DNA of 45,802 nt from Acidobacteriota bacterium (GTDB lineage Bacteria > Actinomycetota > Actinomycetes > Actinomycetales > Microbacteriaceae): the NCBI GenBank assembly GCA_019351995.1, contig JABBOD010000002.1:82210-128011 (forward strand), written 5' to 3'. Positions 27,243-37,177 of this stretch are shown here, one piece after another; within the stretch, counting starts at the first letter, position 1, and each line of letters begins with the position of its first letter. The position numbers and the translations under genes are program-made. Below the pieces are notes generated by a model that was not told the origin of the DNA, made no database searches, and was given only the letters and a program-made list of their open reading frames with translations.

Positions 27243-27644
27243 TCAGACACGCCGTCTCTTGGGTGGCCGGACGCCGTTGTGAGCCTGCGGGGTCACGTCG
27301 TTGATCGATCCGACCTCCAGGCCGGCCGACTGCAGCGAACGGATCGCGGTCTCACGACCCGAACCCGGTCCCTTGACGAAGACGTCGACCTTCTTCATGC
27401 CGTTCTCCTGCGCCTTGCGCGCAGCCGCCTCGGCAGCCATGCCCGCCGCGTAGGGGGTCGACTTGCGCGAGCCCTTGAACCCGACGTCGCCGCCCGAGGC
27501 CCAGGCGATCACAGCACCCGAGGGGTCGGTGATCGAGACGATGGTGTTGTTGAACGTCGACTTGATGTGGGCCTGACCCACGGCGATGTTCTTCTTTTCC
27601 TTGCGACGCGGCTTGCGGCCGGCAGCTGCCTTCGGAGTGGCCAT
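27243..27644 (-). CDS. rpsK: Small ribosomal subunit protein uS11
   Basis: Platform protein of the 30S subunit. 133 residues with the conserved [18 protein letters not shown] and the C-terminal [18 protein letters not shown]. Its start shares one base with the rpsM stop (27644). A short Lys/Arg-rich lead (KPRRKEKKN) precedes the core. Confidence 0.98.
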   Translation of the reverse strand: MATPKAAAGRKPRRKEKKNIAVGQAHIKSTFNNTIVSITDPSGAVIAWASGGDVGFKGSRKSTPYAAGMAAEAAARKAQENGMKKVDVFVKGPGSGRETAIRSLQSAGLEVGSINDVTPQAHNGVRPPKRRRV

Positions 27645-28024
27645 TACTTCTTGCCTGCCTTCTTCTTGCCGGCGACGGTGCGCTTCGGTCCCTTACGGGT
27701 ACGAGCGTTGGTCTTGGTGCGCTGGCCGCGCACGGGAAGGCCACGACGGTGGCGGATGCCCTGGTACGAACCGATCTCGACCTTGCGGCGGATGTCGGCC
27801 TGCACCTCGCGGCGCAGGTCACCCTCGACCTTGTAGTTGCCTTCGATGTAGTCGCGGAGAGCGACAAGCTGGTCGTCGCTCAGATCCTTGACCCGGATGT
27901 CACCGGAGATGCCGGTGTCTTTGAGGGTGGTCAGCGCACGAGTGCGCCCCACGCCATAGATATATGTCAGTGCGACTTCCACGCGCTTTTCGCGCGGGAT
28001 GTCCACTCCGGCAAGACGTGCCAT
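27644..28024 (-). CDS. rpsM: Small ribosomal subunit protein uS13
   Basis: Head protein bridging the 30S and 50S subunits. 126 residues: [20 protein letters not shown] at the N-terminus, the GVGRTRA motif, and the basic tail [17 protein letters not shown] that contacts P-site tRNA. It is separated from rpmJ by 125 nt that include a large hairpin, and overlaps rpsK by one base. Confidence 0.98.
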   Translation of the reverse strand: MARLAGVDIPREKRVEVALTYIYGVGRTRALTTLKDTGISGDIRVKDLSDDQLVALRDYIEGNYKVEGDLRREVQADIRRKVEIGSYQGIRHRRGLPVRGQRTKTNARTRKGPKRTVAGKKKAGKK

Positions 28025-28044
28025 GGTGGATTCTCCTTGAGAGA

Positions 28045-28085
28045 GTCGGGAGGTTGGGGCGTCACCGGTGCCAAGGCCTCCCGAC
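28045..28085. other. Stem-loop in the leader of rpsM
   Basis: GTCGGGAGG (28045-28053) pairs perfectly with CCTCCCGAC (28077-28085); the enclosed 23 nt contain ACCGGT and can pair further. It lies just upstream of the rpsM start (28024). In E. coli the leader of this operon is an S4 target; whether this is comparable is unknown. Confidence 0.5.
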
Positions 28086-28149
28086 CCGGGGTGTCACCGC
28101 TCGCGCGGATCCTGGTGATGCTGATTGTGTATTGAGTTGTGAAGTCTGC

Positions 28150-28266
28150 TCAGCCCTGGCGTTGCTTGTGGCGCGGGTTGTTCTTGCAGATGACCATGAC
28201 CACGCCGTTACGACGGATCACCTTGCAGTGCTCGCAAATCGGCTTGACGCTCGGATTGACCTTCAT
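28150..28266 (-). CDS. rpmJ: Large ribosomal subunit protein bL36
   Basis: A 38-residue protein too short for ordinary gene calling: [20 protein letters not shown], ending in [11 protein letters not shown]. The zinc-binding set is present as Cys11, Cys14, Cys27 and His33 (CEHC, then IC, then RH), so this is the zinc-containing C+ form. It lies 77 nt downstream of infA and 125 nt upstream of rpsM. Confidence 0.96.
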   Translation of the reverse strand: MKVNPSVKPICEHCKVIRRNGVVMVICKNNPRHKQRQG

Positions 28267-28343
28267 GTTTTTCTTCTCTCGCTGTCGTCGTGAACTTCGC
28301 GCACTTTTTCGAGAGCGACGAAGGACCGTTACTTTCCAGCCGA

Positions 28344-28565
28344 CTACTTGTAGCGGTAGACGATCCGGCCGCGGGTCAGGTCGTAGGGGCTCAGCTCCAC
28401 GATCACGCGGTCCTCGGGGAGGATGCGGATGTAGTGCTGGCGCATCTTGCCCGAGATATGGGCGAGAACCTTGTGTCCGTTAGTCAACTCAACGCGGAAC
28501 ATCGCATTGGGAAGAGCTTCGACCACCGAGCCCTCGATCTCGATAACGCCGTCCTTTTTGGCCAT
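28344..28565 (-). CDS. infA: Translation initiation factor IF-1
   Basis: Binds the 30S A site during initiation. 73 residues, a single OB fold: [20 protein letters not shown], then [19 protein letters not shown], ending in [12 protein letters not shown]. Its upstream gap to adk is 176 nt and contains a promoter candidate, so infA-rpmJ-rpsM-rpsK-rpoA-rplQ can be transcribed separately from spc. Confidence 0.98.
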   Translation of the reverse strand: MAKKDGVIEIEGSVVEALPNAMFRVELTNGHKVLAHISGKMRQHYIRILPEDRVIVELSPYDLTRGRIVYRYK

Positions 28566-28677
28566 ACCTTCTTTAATCGCTCACAATGTCGTACTGGTCA
28601 TGCGTGGGTGCCTCTTCGGCGGGGTGGATTGTCGGTGCAGCCACACGCAGAACGCGGGCCCAAAGCACCAAAGATCG

Positions 28678-28707
28678 AGCCTACGCCATTGCGGCCCATT
28701 TGACCAA
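28678..28707 (-). promoter_or_regulatory. Promoter candidate for infA and the alpha operon
   Basis: On the minus strand TTGGTC (28702-28707) and TAGGCT (28678-28683) are separated by 18 nt, about 113 nt upstream of infA. The region between is free of genes. Confidence 0.5.
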
Positions 28708-28741
28708 GTCAGGTGTATGGTTCCGCTCCGGCGTGGGTGAA

Positions 28742-29365
28742 CTAGCCGCCGGCGACACCGGCGCCGCCCAGGCCGCGGTCCGCGAGTGCCGCGAAAATGC
28801 GCGCGGTCACCTCGTCGATGTCGCCAAGCCCATCGACCTCGATGAGGAGGCCACGTTCGCTGTACATCGCGATCAACGGCTCGGTCTCGCGACGGTACAC
28901 GTCCTGCCGGTGGATGATCGCCTCCTCGGAGTCATCGAGACGACCCTGCTCCAGCGCGCGCTTCCGCAGACGACGAACGATCTCGTCCCGGTCTGCCACG
29001 AGCCGGATGACGGCCTGAAGCGCGTGGCTGTTGGCCGCCAGCAGCGCGTCCAGGTAGGTGACCTGGTCGGTGGTTCGCGGGTAGCCGTCGAGCAAGAAAC
29101 CCTGCGCGGCGTCGGCGGCCTCCAGGCGGTCTTCGATGAGAGCGTTCGTGAGCGAGTCGGGGACGTAGTCCCCCGCATCCACGATCTTCTTGACCTCCAC
29201 GCCGAGTGGTGTGCCGTCCGCGATGTTCTTGCGGAAGATGTCGCCGGTCGAGATCGTGGGAATGCCGAAGACCTGCGAGATCCGTTCCGCCTGCGTGCCC
29301 TTCCCGACACCGGGCGGACCGACGATGAGGAACCTACCGCCGCTGTGCGGCGCTGGCAGCGTCAC
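28742..29365 (-). CDS. adk: Adenylate kinase
   Basis: Interconverts ATP + AMP and 2 ADP. 207 residues, consistent with the short-lid form: no Cys4 zinc lid is visible. The P-loop is GPPGVGKGT (16-24), with Val where Ala is commoner. [20 protein letters not shown] and [20 protein letters not shown] are the AMP-binding and hinge segments. The start overlaps the secY stop as ATGA. The usual neighbour map (methionine aminopeptidase) is missing downstream. Confidence 0.96.
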   Translation of the reverse strand: MTLPAPHSGGRFLIVGPPGVGKGTQAERISQVFGIPTISTGDIFRKNIADGTPLGVEVKKIVDAGDYVPDSLTNALIEDRLEAADAAQGFLLDGYPRTTDQVTYLDALLAANSHALQAVIRLVADRDEIVRRLRKRALEQGRLDDSEEAIIHRQDVYRRETEPLIAMYSERGLLIEVDGLGDIDEVTARIFAALADRGLGGAGVAGG

Positions 29366-30690
29366 CGGAGCAAGCCCTCATAGTGACGTTGCTGGAGCTG
29401 CGAGTCGATCTGCTTGACCGTCTCGAGCCCGACCCCGACCATGATCAGGATGCTCGTGCCGCCGAACGGGAAGTTCTGGTCTGCGTTGACGAGAGCCAGC
29501 GCGATCAACGGCACCAGAGCGATCAATCCGAGGTAGATCGACCCGGGCAGGGTGACGCGGGTGAGCACATAGTCCAGGTACTCCGCGGTCGGTCGGCCGG
29601 CACGGATACCCGGGATGAAGCCGCCGTACTGCTTCATATTGTCGGCCACCTCATCCGGGTTGAAGGTGATGGCCACATAGAAGTAGGTGAAGCCGACGAT
29701 CAGCAAGAAGTAGAGCGCCATGTAGAGGGCATTGTCGCCGCGCGTGAGGTACGTCTGAATCCACGTGACCCACGGTGCTGCGGCCTTACCAGCGGCCGGC
29801 TGGTTGAACTGGGCGATCAGCGCGGGCAGGTACAGCAGAGAGGAGGCGAAGATCACCGGCACGACACCCGCCATGTTCACCTTGATCGGGATGTAGGTGT
29901 TATTTCCGCCGTAGGTACGGCGCCCGACCATTCGCTTGGCGTATTGCACCGGAATTCGTCGCTGTGACTGCTCGACGAAGATCACGAGCACCATGATGAT
30001 CACGCCGATCGCGATGACCAGAGCGAGCACCTCCCAGCCCTTCTGGGTGGCGATCGAACCGAGCGAACCCGGGAAGCGGGCGGCGATCGAGGTGAAGATC
30101 AAGATCGACATGCCGTTGCCGACGCCGCGCTCGGTGATGAGTTCGCCCATCCACATGATCACGCCGGTGCCGGCCGTCATCGTGATGACGATCAGCAGGA
30201 TCGCGTACCAGGAATCGTTCGCGATCAGGTTCGAGCACGCCGTCGACGAGTTACTCGAGCCGAACAGCGCCCCGCTTCGCGCGACCGTGATCAGAGTGGT
30301 CGACTGAAGAACGCCCAGCGCGATGGTGAGGTAGCGCGTGTACTGCGTCAGACGCGCCTGACCCGACTGCCCCTCTTTGTAGAGGTTGTCGAAGTGGGGG
30401 ATGACGACTCGCAGCAGCTGCACGATGATCGAGGCCGTGATGTACGGCATGATCCCCAGCGCGAAGATCGACAGCTTGAGCAGCGCGCCACCACTGAAGA
30501 GGTTGACGAGGTCATACAGGCTGCCAGAGCCACCGGCATTGGTGGAAAGACAGGTCTGCACGTTGTCGAACTTGACGAACGGCGCAGGAATGAACGAACC
30601 CAGGCGGAAGATCGCGATGATCGCGAGCGTGAACCCGATCTTCTTGCGCAGGTCTGGAGTGCGGAAGATCCGCGCGACCGCACTGAACAC
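29362..30690 (-). CDS. secY: Preprotein translocase channel subunit SecY
   Basis: Forms the SecYEG protein-conducting channel. 442 residues and about ten membrane helices. It starts [20 protein letters not shown]; the plug region follows the first helix, and the cytoplasmic loops carry [19 protein letters not shown] and [14 protein letters not shown]. The C-terminal QRHYEGLLR is typical. A 107-nt gap from rplO holds two hairpins, and the stop overlaps adk. Confidence 0.98.
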   Translation of the reverse strand: MFSAVARIFRTPDLRKKIGFTLAIIAIFRLGSFIPAPFVKFDNVQTCLSTNAGGSGSLYDLVNLFSGGALLKLSIFALGIMPYITASIIVQLLRVVIPHFDNLYKEGQSGQARLTQYTRYLTIALGVLQSTTLITVARSGALFGSSNSSTACSNLIANDSWYAILLIVITMTAGTGVIMWMGELITERGVGNGMSILIFTSIAARFPGSLGSIATQKGWEVLALVIAIGVIIMVLVIFVEQSQRRIPVQYAKRMVGRRTYGGNNTYIPIKVNMAGVVPVIFASSLLYLPALIAQFNQPAAGKAAAPWVTWIQTYLTRGDNALYMALYFLLIVGFTYFYVAITFNPDEVADNMKQYGGFIPGIRAGRPTAEYLDYVLTRVTLPGSIYLGLIALVPLIALALVNADQNFPFGGTSILIMVGVGLETVKQIDSQLQQRHYEGLLR

Positions 30691-30720
30691 GACGCCTCCC
30701 GGGTAGGTGAGTAGGACAGT

Positions 30721-30736
30721 GAGTCCCGAAGGACTC
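30721..30736 (-). other. UUCG tetraloop hairpin between rplO and secY
   Basis: On the minus strand GAGTCC-TTCG-GGACTC, a 6-bp perfect stem capped by UUCG. It is the nearer to secY of two hairpins in this gap. Confidence 0.55.
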
Positions 30737-30755
30737 CTCGGTGGTGACCTCGGCG

Positions 30756-30776
30756 GGTGGTCCCCAGGGGACCACC
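30756..30776. other. Strong hairpin between rplO and secY
   Basis: GGTGGTCCCC (30756-30765) and GGGGACCACC (30767-30776) are perfect inverted copies around a single base, allowing about 8 bp plus a small loop. It begins 22 nt after the rplO stop. Partial termination or RNase processing could lower secY relative to ribosomal genes. Confidence 0.55.
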
Positions 30777-30797
30777 GCGCCGATGGCTACACGGTAC

Positions 30798-31601
30798 CTA
30801 CTTGACGGAACCGCCGGCCGCGACGATCTTCTGCTCGGCAGAGCTGGAGACCTTGTCGACCGCAACAGTCAGCTTAACTGCAATGTCGCCGTTGCCGAGA
30901 ACCTTGACCTTCTCGTTCTTGCGCACTGCGCCCTTGGCCACGAGGTCACCGATGGTCACGTCGCCGCCCGTGGGGTAGAGCTCAGCCAGACGCTCGAGGT
31001 TGACCACCTGGTACTCGACCCTGAACGGGTTCTTGAAGCCACGCAACTTGGGCGCGCGCATCACCGAGTTCAGGTTGCCACCTTCCAGGCCGACGCGGAC
31101 CTGGTAGCGCGCCTTGGTTCCCTTGGTTCCGCGACCGGCGGTCTTTCCCTTCGAGCCCTCACCGCGTCCAACGCGGGTCTTGGCTTTCTTGGATCCAGCG
31201 GCAGGGCGCAGGTGGTGCGCCTTCAGGATCTGCGGACGCGCCTCAGCAGGTGCAGCCGCCTTCTTGGCAGCGGGCTTGGACTTCGGGGCGGGCGCTTCCG
31301 TGTCGGACGCCGCAGCCGTGGCGGATGCCTTCTCAGCAGCGGCCTTGGGGGCAGCAGCCTTGGCTGGCGCCTTCGCGGCGGCAGGCTTCTCGGCCGCAGC
31401 CGTGGACACCGGCTTGGCAGTGGCCGCCTTTGCGGCCGGATCCTTCGCCGTGGCCGCAGCCTTGGGCGCGTCGGCCTTCGCGGCAGCCGGCCTCTTCGCA
31501 GCAGGAGCCTTCTCGGCGGCAGCCTGGGGAGCAGCAGCCTTCGGAGCTGCCACCTTCTTCTCGGCAGCCTTGTTCTCTGTTGGCTTCTTCTCGTCAGCCA
31601 T
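30798..31601 (-). CDS. rplO: Large ribosomal subunit protein uL15 with about 120-residue Ala/Lys/Pro N-terminal extension
   Basis: 50S assembly protein. The recognisable uL15 core (about 147 residues) starts near residue 122 with [20 protein letters not shown] and continues with [15 protein letters not shown] and [11 protein letters not shown]. Ahead lies a repetitive extension of about 120 residues built from Ala, Lys and Pro ([20 protein letters not shown] style units) with a few Glu/Asp, resembling histone-H1-like tails. ATG 31601 shares one base with the rpmD stop, so translation reinitiation would include the extension. An internal start within it cannot be excluded, but no clear Shine-Dalgarno was seen. 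Intrinsic disorder is expected. Confidence 0.95.
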   Translation of the reverse strand: MADEKKPTENKAAEKKVAAPKAAAPQAAAEKAPAAKRPAAAKADAPKAAATAKDPAAKAATAKPVSTAAAEKPAAAKAPAKAAAPKAAAEKASATAAASDTEAPAPKSKPAAKKAAAPAEARPQILKAHHLRPAAGSKKAKTRVGRGEGSKGKTAGRGTKGTKARYQVRVGLEGGNLNSVMRAPKLRGFKNPFRVEYQVVNLERLAELYPTGGDVTIGDLVAKGAVRKNEKVKVLGNGDIAVKLTVAVDKVSSSAEQKIVAAGGSVK

Positions 31602-31786
31602 TAGTCAATCTCCTCGACCTTCACGAGGTGAGCGACCGCACGGACGTAGCCGCGGTTTGCCTGGCTGTCTTCACGCACGACACTGTCGCCGATGCGCTTG
31701 AGGCCGAGGCTCCGCAGCGTGTCGCGCTGGTTCTGCTTCTCGCTGATTACGGACTTGATCTGGGTCACCTTGAGACGCGCGGCCAT
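31601..31786 (-). CDS. rpmD: Large ribosomal subunit protein uL30
   Basis: 61 residues: [20 protein letters not shown], then [20 protein letters not shown], the usual two-helix fold. Single-base overlaps with rpsE upstream and rplO downstream. Confidence 0.97.
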   Translation of the reverse strand: MAARLKVTQIKSVISEKQNQRDTLRSLGLKRIGDSVVREDSQANRGYVRAVAHLVKVEEID

Positions 31787-32550
31787 CAGGCACCTGCCTT
31801 CGCGGTTGCTTCGGCGCGGTCCTCGGCCTCGGCGCGGACGAGACGCGCAGGCGCCACATCCTCGAAGCTCAGACCACGGCGGGCGGCGACCGCACGCGGC
31901 TCTTCAAGTTGCTTGAGCGCGGCGACCGTCGCGTGGACGATGTTGATCGTGTTCGACGACCCGAGCGACTTGCTCAGGATGTCGTGGATTCCCGCGCACT
32001 CCAGCACCGCGCGGACGGGGCCACCGGCGATAACTCCGGTACCGGCAGCGGCCGGTCGCAGCAGCACGACGCCGGCAGCGGCCTCGCCCTGCACCGGGTG
32101 CGGGATCGTCTTGCCGGACCGCGGGACGCGGAAGAAGTTCTTCTTGGCCTCTTCGACGCCCTTCGAGATCGCCAGCGGAACTTCGCGGGCCTTGCCGTAG
32201 CCGACGCCCACAAGACCATTGCCGTCACCCACGACGACGAGCGCCGTGAAGCTGAAGCGACGGCCGCCCTTGACGACCTTGGACACGCGGTTGATGGTCA
32301 CGACGCGCTCGAGGAACTGGCTGTCGGCTCCACGATCGCGCGAGTTGCGGTCATTGCGCGGGCTGCGCTCCCGGCTCCCACGACGAGCCTCGCGGGGCTC
32401 GTTCGCATTGGGCGCGGTTCCGGCAGCGGTCTCGACGACCGCACCTTCCACGACGGGGATGTCGACGACCGGGGTCTCGACGGGGGTCTCTTCGGACGTC
32501 ACGTCCTGCTCCTTGTTGTTCTCTGCGTTCGCAGCGGAAATGTCGCTCAC
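31786..32550 (-). CDS. rpsE: Small ribosomal subunit protein uS5 with N-terminal acidic/Arg extension
   Basis: 30S decoding-fidelity protein. 254 residues against about 165-200 usual. The core starts near residue 78 ([20 protein letters not shown]) with the double-stranded-RNA-binding-like domain, then [14 protein letters not shown] and [20 protein letters not shown]. The first 50 residues are acidic ([17 protein letters not shown]). Residues 51-75 switch to Arg-rich ([19 protein letters not shown]). It overlaps the rplR stop by 4 nt. Confidence 0.97.
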   Translation of the reverse strand: MSDISAANAENNKEQDVTSEETPVETPVVDIPVVEGAVVETAAGTAPNANEPREARRGSRERSPRNDRNSRDRGADSQFLERVVTINRVSKVVKGGRRFSFTALVVVGDGNGLVGVGYGKAREVPLAISKGVEEAKKNFFRVPRSGKTIPHPVQGEAAAGVVLLRPAAAGTGVIAGGPVRAVLECAGIHDILSKSLGSSNTINIVHATVAALKQLEEPRAVAARRGLSFEDVAPARLVRAEAEDRAEATAKAGA

Positions 32551-32921
32551 AGCTCCAGGCCTCCCTCGCGGGCACCCTCGGCGATCGCGGCGACGCGACC
32601 GGCGTAGCGGTTGCCACCGCGGTCGAACACGACGGCGTCGACCCCTGCCTTCTTGGCGCGCTCGGCGACGAGCTCGCCGACCTTGCGGGCCTTGGCGGTC
32701 TTGTCACCGTCGAAGGTGCGCATGTCGGCTTCCAAGGTCGACGCGGAGGCCAGCGTGTGGCCCTTCGTGTCGTCGACGACCTGCACGAAGACGTGGCGGG
32801 CCGAGCGGGTGACGACGAGGCGCGGGCGCTCGGCGGAGCCTTCCACGCGCTTGCGGAGACGGTTGTGACGACGCGCGCGCTGCGACGACTTGCTCTTGGC
32901 GATCTTGACGGAGGTAGCCAT
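32547..32921 (-). CDS. rplR: Large ribosomal subunit protein uL18
   Basis: 5S rRNA-binding protein of the central protuberance. 124 residues, basic N-terminus ([20 protein letters not shown]) and core ([40 protein letters not shown]). One-base overlap with rplF and 4-nt overlap with rpsE. Confidence 0.98.
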   Translation of the reverse strand: MATSVKIAKSKSSQRARRHNRLRKRVEGSAERPRLVVTRSARHVFVQVVDDTKGHTLASASTLEADMRTFDGDKTAKARKVGELVAERAKKAGVDAVVFDRGGNRYAGRVAAIAEGAREGGLEL

Positions 32922-33457
32922 TACTTCCCACTCTTTCCGGCCTTGCGGCGGACGACTTCGCCCGCGTACCGCACACCCTTGCCCTTGTAAGGCTCAGGCT
33001 TGCGCAGCTTGCGGATGTTGGCAGCGACCTCACCGACGGCCTGCTTGTCGATGCCTTTGACGGTCAACTTGTTGTTGCCCTCGACCTCGAAGGTGATGCC
33101 GGCGGGCGGGTCGACGGTGATGGAGTGCGAATAGCCGAGGGCGAACTCGACTGAGCCGTCCTTCGCCGCGACGCGATAACCGGTCCCGACAACCTCGAGG
33201 CCCTTGGAGTAGCCGTCGGTCACGCCGATGATCTGGTTGGCGATGAGCGTGCGGGTCAGTCCGTGCAGCGAGCGCGATGCGCGCTCGTCATCCGGACGGG
33301 TCACCAGCACCTGCCCCTCCTCGAGGCTGACCTCGATGGGGGTGGCGACGGTGAGCGACAGTTCGCCCTTGGGGCCCGTGACGCTGACGTCCTGGCCGTC
33401 GATCGTCACGGTCACACCGGCAGGAACGTCGATGGGCATGCGTCCAATTCGAGACAT
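32921..33457 (-). CDS. rplF: Large ribosomal subunit protein uL6
   Basis: 50S protein near the factor-binding centre. 178 residues with the tandem fold: [20 protein letters not shown] first and [20 protein letters not shown] in the second half, ending [20 protein letters not shown]. It lies 6 nt downstream of rpsH. Confidence 0.98.
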   Translation of the reverse strand: MSRIGRMPIDVPAGVTVTIDGQDVSVTGPKGELSLTVATPIEVSLEEGQVLVTRPDDERASRSLHGLTRTLIANQIIGVTDGYSKGLEVVGTGYRVAAKDGSVEFALGYSHSITVDPPAGITFEVEGNNKLTVKGIDKQAVGEVAANIRKLRKPEPYKGKGVRYAGEVVRRKAGKSGK

Positions 33458-33463
33458 CTCAGA

Positions 33464-33862
33464 TCACCACACGAAGGCGAGAACTTCCCCGCCCACGCCC
33501 TTCTTGCTCGCCTCGCGGTCGGTCAAAAGACCGGAGGAAGTGGACAGGATGGCGACGCCGAGGCCGCCGAGAACACGCGGGATCTCGGTGGACTTTGCGT
33601 ACACGCGCAGGCCCGGCTTCGAGACGCGCTTGATGCCGGCGATGGACCGCTCGCGGTTCGGGCCGTACTTGAGGTCGATGGTCAGGGTCGAGCCGACGCG
33701 CGCCTCCTCGATCTTCCATCCGGAGATGTAGCCCTCCTTCTGGAGGATCTCCGCGATGTGCCCCTTCAGCTTGCTGTTGGGGAGCGAAACCGAGTCGTGG
33801 TACGCGCGGTTCGCGTTGCGCAGACGGGTCAGCATGTCGGCGACCGGATCTGTCATTGTCAT
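33464..33862 (-). CDS. rpsH: Small ribosomal subunit protein uS8
   Basis: Binds the central domain of 16S rRNA. 132 residues from ATG 33862; the Met two codons later (33856, [18 protein letters not shown]) is the commoner family start. The tail [20 protein letters not shown] is conserved. It is preceded by a 77-nt gap where rpsN stands in many other bacteria. Confidence 0.97.
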   Translation of the reverse strand: MTMTDPVADMLTRLRNANRAYHDSVSLPNSKLKGHIAEILQKEGYISGWKIEEARVGSTLTIDLKYGPNRERSIAGIKRVSKPGLRVYAKSTEIPRVLGGLGVAILSTSSGLLTDREASKKGVGGEVLAFVW

Positions 33863-33892
33863 ATGGTGCTTCTCTCTCTCAAACGGTTTCGG

Positions 33893-33924
33893 TCTCTCGC
33901 GGCTTGACAGCCCGATGCGAGAGA
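33893..33924. other. Two-part stem-loop between rplE and rpsH
   Basis: TCTCTCGC (33893-33900) pairs with GCGAGAGA (33917-33924), and inside it GGCT (33901-33904) pairs with AGCC (33909-33912) around TGAC, leaving a CGAT bulge. It lies 31 nt upstream of rpsH, within the 77-nt gap. Confidence 0.5.
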
Positions 33925-33939
33925 GCCGACCTGTATTGG

Positions 33940-34548
33940 TTACGCGGGGGCGTCGGCCTGCTTGAACGGGAAACCGAACTCGCGCAGCAAAGCGCGACCC
34001 TCGTCATCCGTCTTGGCGGTGGTGACGACCGTGATGTCGAAGCCGCGAACGCGGTCGATCTGGTCCTGGTTGATCTCGTGGAAGATGCTCTGCTCCGCGA
34101 CACCGAAGGTGTAGTTGCCGTTGCCGTCGAACTGCTTGTCACTCAGCCCGCGGAAGTCACGGATACGCGGAAGCGCCAGAGAGAGCAGACGGTCGAGGAA
34201 CTCCCACGCGCGGTCGCCGCGCAGCGTGACGTGCGCGCCGATCGGCATGCCCTCGCGGAGCTTGAACTGCGCGATCGACTTGCGAGCCTTGGTGACCTGC
34301 GGCTTCTGGCCGGTGATCAAGGTCAGATCCTTGATGGCTCCGTCGATTACCTTGGAGTCGCGAGCAGCCTCACCGACACCGGTGTTGACGACGATCTTCA
34401 CGAGAGCCGGCACCTGGTGGACGTTGGTGTAGCTGAACTCCTTGGTCAGGTTCGCGGCGATCTCGCTGCGGTACTTCTGCTTCAGGCGCGGCAGTGTGCG
34501 CTCTTCAGCAGACGCAGTGACAGTCGACGCGGCAGTTGCGGTAGCCAT
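33940..34548 (-). CDS. rplE: Large ribosomal subunit protein uL5
   Basis: 5S rRNA-binding protein contacting P-site tRNA. 202 residues, about 20 more than usual, owing to an Ala/Thr-rich leader ([16 protein letters not shown]) before [20 protein letters not shown]. Core segments [17 protein letters not shown] and [20 protein letters not shown] are present. Starts 2 nt after rplX. Confidence 0.97.
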   Translation of the reverse strand: MATATAASTVTASAEERTLPRLKQKYRSEIAANLTKEFSYTNVHQVPALVKIVVNTGVGEAARDSKVIDGAIKDLTLITGQKPQVTKARKSIAQFKLREGMPIGAHVTLRGDRAWEFLDRLLSLALPRIRDFRGLSDKQFDGNGNYTFGVAEQSIFHEINQDQIDRVRGFDITVVTTAKTDDEGRALLREFGFPFKQADAPA

Positions 34549-34550
34549 GT

Positions 34551-34910
34551 TTAGAGCTTCTCTCCGGACTTCTTCGCGTAGCGAACGCGAACCGTCTTCT
34601 TGACGCCGTCCTTCTCGACGACCTCTTCACGGAATCCCACACGGGTGGGCTTCTTGGTCTTCGGGTCGATGACGGCAACGTTCGAAATGTGGATGGGGGC
34701 CTCGTGACTCTCGATGCCACCGGTCTTGGTGCCGCGCTGGGTCTGGCCGACCTTCACGTGCTTGGTCACGAAGTTGACGCCCTCGACGATGACGCGGTTC
34801 TTCTCGACCTGCACCTCGATGACGCGACCCTGCTTGCCGCGGTCTCCGCCGCGCTCCTGCTTCGAGCCGCTGATCACCTGGACGATGTCGCCCTTTTTGA
34901 TGTTCGCCAT
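34551..34910 (-). CDS. rplX: Large ribosomal subunit protein uL24
   Basis: Assembly initiator with a KOW fold. 119 residues: [20 protein letters not shown], then [20 protein letters not shown] and the [16 protein letters not shown] loop. It sits between rplN and rplE with 2-nt gaps. Confidence 0.98.
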   Translation of the reverse strand: MANIKKGDIVQVISGSKQERGGDRGKQGRVIEVQVEKNRVIVEGVNFVTKHVKVGQTQRGTKTGGIESHEAPIHISNVAVIDPKTKKPTRVGFREEVVEKDGVKKTVRVRYAKKSGEKL

Positions 34911-34912
34911 GA

Positions 34913-35281
34913 CTAAATGACCTCCGGGGCGAGCGAGATGATCTTCATGAACTTCTTGTCACGAAGCTCACGGCCGACCGGTCCGAAGATGCGGGTTCCA
35001 CGCGGGTCCCCGTCGGCCTTCAGGATGACCGCGGCGTTCTCATCGAACTTGATGTACGACCCGTCGGCACGACGGGTCTGCTTGATGACGCGCACGATGA
35101 CGGCCTTGACCACATCGCCCTTCTTGACGTTTCCGCCGGGGATGGCGTCCTTGACCGTGGCGACGATGACATCACCCAGGCCGGCGTATCGACGGCCGGA
35201 GCCACCGAGAACGCGGATCGTGAGGAGCTCCTTGGCGCCGGTGTTGTCGGCGACCTTGACTCGAGATTCCTGCTGCAGCAT
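34913..35281 (-). CDS. rplN: Large ribosomal subunit protein uL14
   Basis: Forms an inter-subunit bridge. 122 residues: [40 protein letters not shown] and [20 protein letters not shown], full family length. Starts 6 nt after the rpsQ stop. Confidence 0.98.
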   Translation of the reverse strand: MLQQESRVKVADNTGAKELLTIRVLGGSGRRYAGLGDVIVATVKDAIPGGNVKKGDVVKAVIVRVIKQTRRADGSYIKFDENAAVILKADGDPRGTRIFGPVGRELRDKKFMKIISLAPEVI

Positions 35282-35287
35282 GAGTGG

Positions 35288-35611
35288 TTACTTCGCCTTC
35301 TCAACGATTTCGACGAGACGCCAGCGCTTCGTGGCCGACACCGGGCGAGTCTCCGAGATGAGCACCAGGTCGCCGATGCCGGCGGTGTTGCCCTCATCGT
35401 GCGCCTTCACCTTGGAGGTGCGGCGGATGACCTTGCCGTACAGCGGGTGCTTCACGCGGTCCTCGACCTCGACGACGATGGTCTTATCCATCTTGTCGCT
35501 GGTCACGTAGCCGCGGCGGACCTTGCGGTATCCGCGCGCGTCAACATCCTTGACGTCGTGTGCGCCGTGCTCGTGCCCTGTGGGGACAGCAGCGGCCTTG
35601 ACCTGTGCCAT
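35288..35611 (-). CDS. rpsQ: Small ribosomal subunit protein uS17
   Basis: OB-fold 16S rRNA-binding protein. 107 residues, with a leader of about 27 residues ([20 protein letters not shown]) before the core [20 protein letters not shown]. One-base overlap with rpmC. Confidence 0.97.
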   Translation of the reverse strand: MAQVKAAAVPTGHEHGAHDVKDVDARGYRKVRRGYVTSDKMDKTIVVEVEDRVKHPLYGKVIRRTSKVKAHDEGNTAGIGDLVLISETRPVSATKRWRLVEIVEKAK

Positions 35612-35984
35612 TACTTGGCCTCTTCCTCGGTGTTCGACTCCACCGTGCCCGAGGCGTCGGCAGACGACTCGGCGTCCACCTCAGCCGCAGCGGCTTTGGC
35701 GGGAGTGGACTTCTTGGCGGCGGGCTTCTTTGCAGCCTTCGCCGGCACCTCGGGTGCGACAGGCGTGGCACGGATGCCCAGCTCACGCTCCCGGATGACG
35801 GTGTAGATGCGGGCGATGTCGCGCTTGACGGCACGCAGACGCCCGTGGCTCTCGAGCTGACCGGTGGCCGACTGGAAGCGCAAGTTGAACAGCTCCTCCT
35901 TGGCCTTCTTCAGCTCGTCGATCAGACGGTCATTCTCGAAGGTGTCGAGCTCGAACGGGGCGAGCTCCTTGGTTCCGACGGCCA

Positions 35985-35985
<1 letters not shown>
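35611..35985 (-). CDS. rpmC: Large ribosomal subunit protein uL29 with C-terminal tail
   Basis: Protein at the polypeptide exit site where SRP and trigger factor dock. 124 residues from ATG 35985; the frame is open further upstream inside rplP. The core ends near residue 71 ([37 protein letters not shown]). Then comes a tail of about 53 residues that is Lys/Ala/Pro-rich and then Glu/Asp/Ser-rich, ending SNTEEEAK. The tail should project near the tunnel exit. Confidence 0.95.
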
Positions 35986-36404
<419 letters not shown>

Positions 36405-36406
36405 GG

Positions 36407-37177
36407 TTACGCCTCAGCTCCTGCGGTTGCGGGCGCATCGCTGCGGGGGCCACGGGGGCCGCCGCCGCGAGGGCCACGGTCGTCACGACGCTCGGGACGG
36501 GTCGACTTCTGCGACGCCTGCTCACGAGCGAGTTCCTTGTTGGTGATGTCACCCTTGTAGATCCAGACCTTCACGCCGATGCGACCGAAAGTGGTCTTCG
36601 CCTCGTAGAAGCCGTAATCGATGTTCGCCCGAAGCGTGTGCAGCGGGACGCGGCCCTCGCGGTAGAACTCCGAACGGCTCATCTCGGCGCCGCCCAGACG
36701 ACCGGACACCTGGATGCGGACACCCTTGGCACCGGCGCGCTGAGCGCCCTGGAGACCCTTACGCATCGCGCGGCGGAATGCCACGCGGGCGCTGAGCTGC
36801 TCCGCGATGCCCTGGGCGACGAGCTGCGCCTCCGCTTCGGGGTTCTTCACCTCGAGGATGTTGAGCTGGATCTGCTTCTTCGTGAGCTTCTCCAGGTCGG
36901 CGCGGATGCGCTCGGCCTCGGCGCCACGGCGACCGATCACAATGCCGGGACGTGCGGTGTGGATGTCCACGCGCACGCGGTCGCGGGTCCGCTCGATCTC
37001 GATCTTGGCCACGCCGGCGCGATCGAGGCTCGTCTTGAGCAGGTTGCGGATCTTGATGTCCTCAGCCACGTAGTCGGAGTAGCGCTGACCGGGCTTCGTC
37101 GAGTCGGAGAACCAGCGCGACACGTGGTCGGTGGTGATCCCGAGTCGGAACCCGTAGGGGTTGACCTTTTGGCCCAT
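36407..37177 (-). CDS. rpsC: Small ribosomal subunit protein uS3
   Basis: Part of the mRNA entry helicase. 256 residues; the KH-domain loop is GRRG at 82-85, and the C-terminal S3 domain reads [20 protein letters not shown]. About 37 residues at the end (from [17 protein letters not shown]) are Arg/Gly/Pro-rich and probably disordered. Shares one base with the rplV stop. Confidence 0.98.
   Translation of the reverse strand: MGQKVNPYGFRLGITTDHVSRWFSDSTKPGQRYSDYVAEDIKIRNLLKTSLDRAGVAKIEIERTRDRVRVDIHTARPGIVIGRRGAEAERIRADLEKLTKKQIQLNILEVKNPEAEAQLVAQGIAEQLSARVAFRRAMRKGLQGAQRAGAKGVRIQVSGRLGGAEMSRSEFYREGRVPLHTLRANIDYGFYEAKTTFGRIGVKVWIYKGDITNKELAREQASQKSTRPERRDDRGPRGGGPRGPRSDAPATAGAEA

Noticed and set aside
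31235..31600. Repeated Ala/Lys/Pro units of uL15 as a CRISPR array or tandem DNA repeat
   Set aside because: The DNA repeats are imperfect, with no constant repeat length or spacers; they follow the amino acid pattern.
33863..33939. A hidden rpsN (S14) gene between rplE and rpsH
   Set aside because: Only 77 nt, with no CxxC-containing frame on the minus strand.
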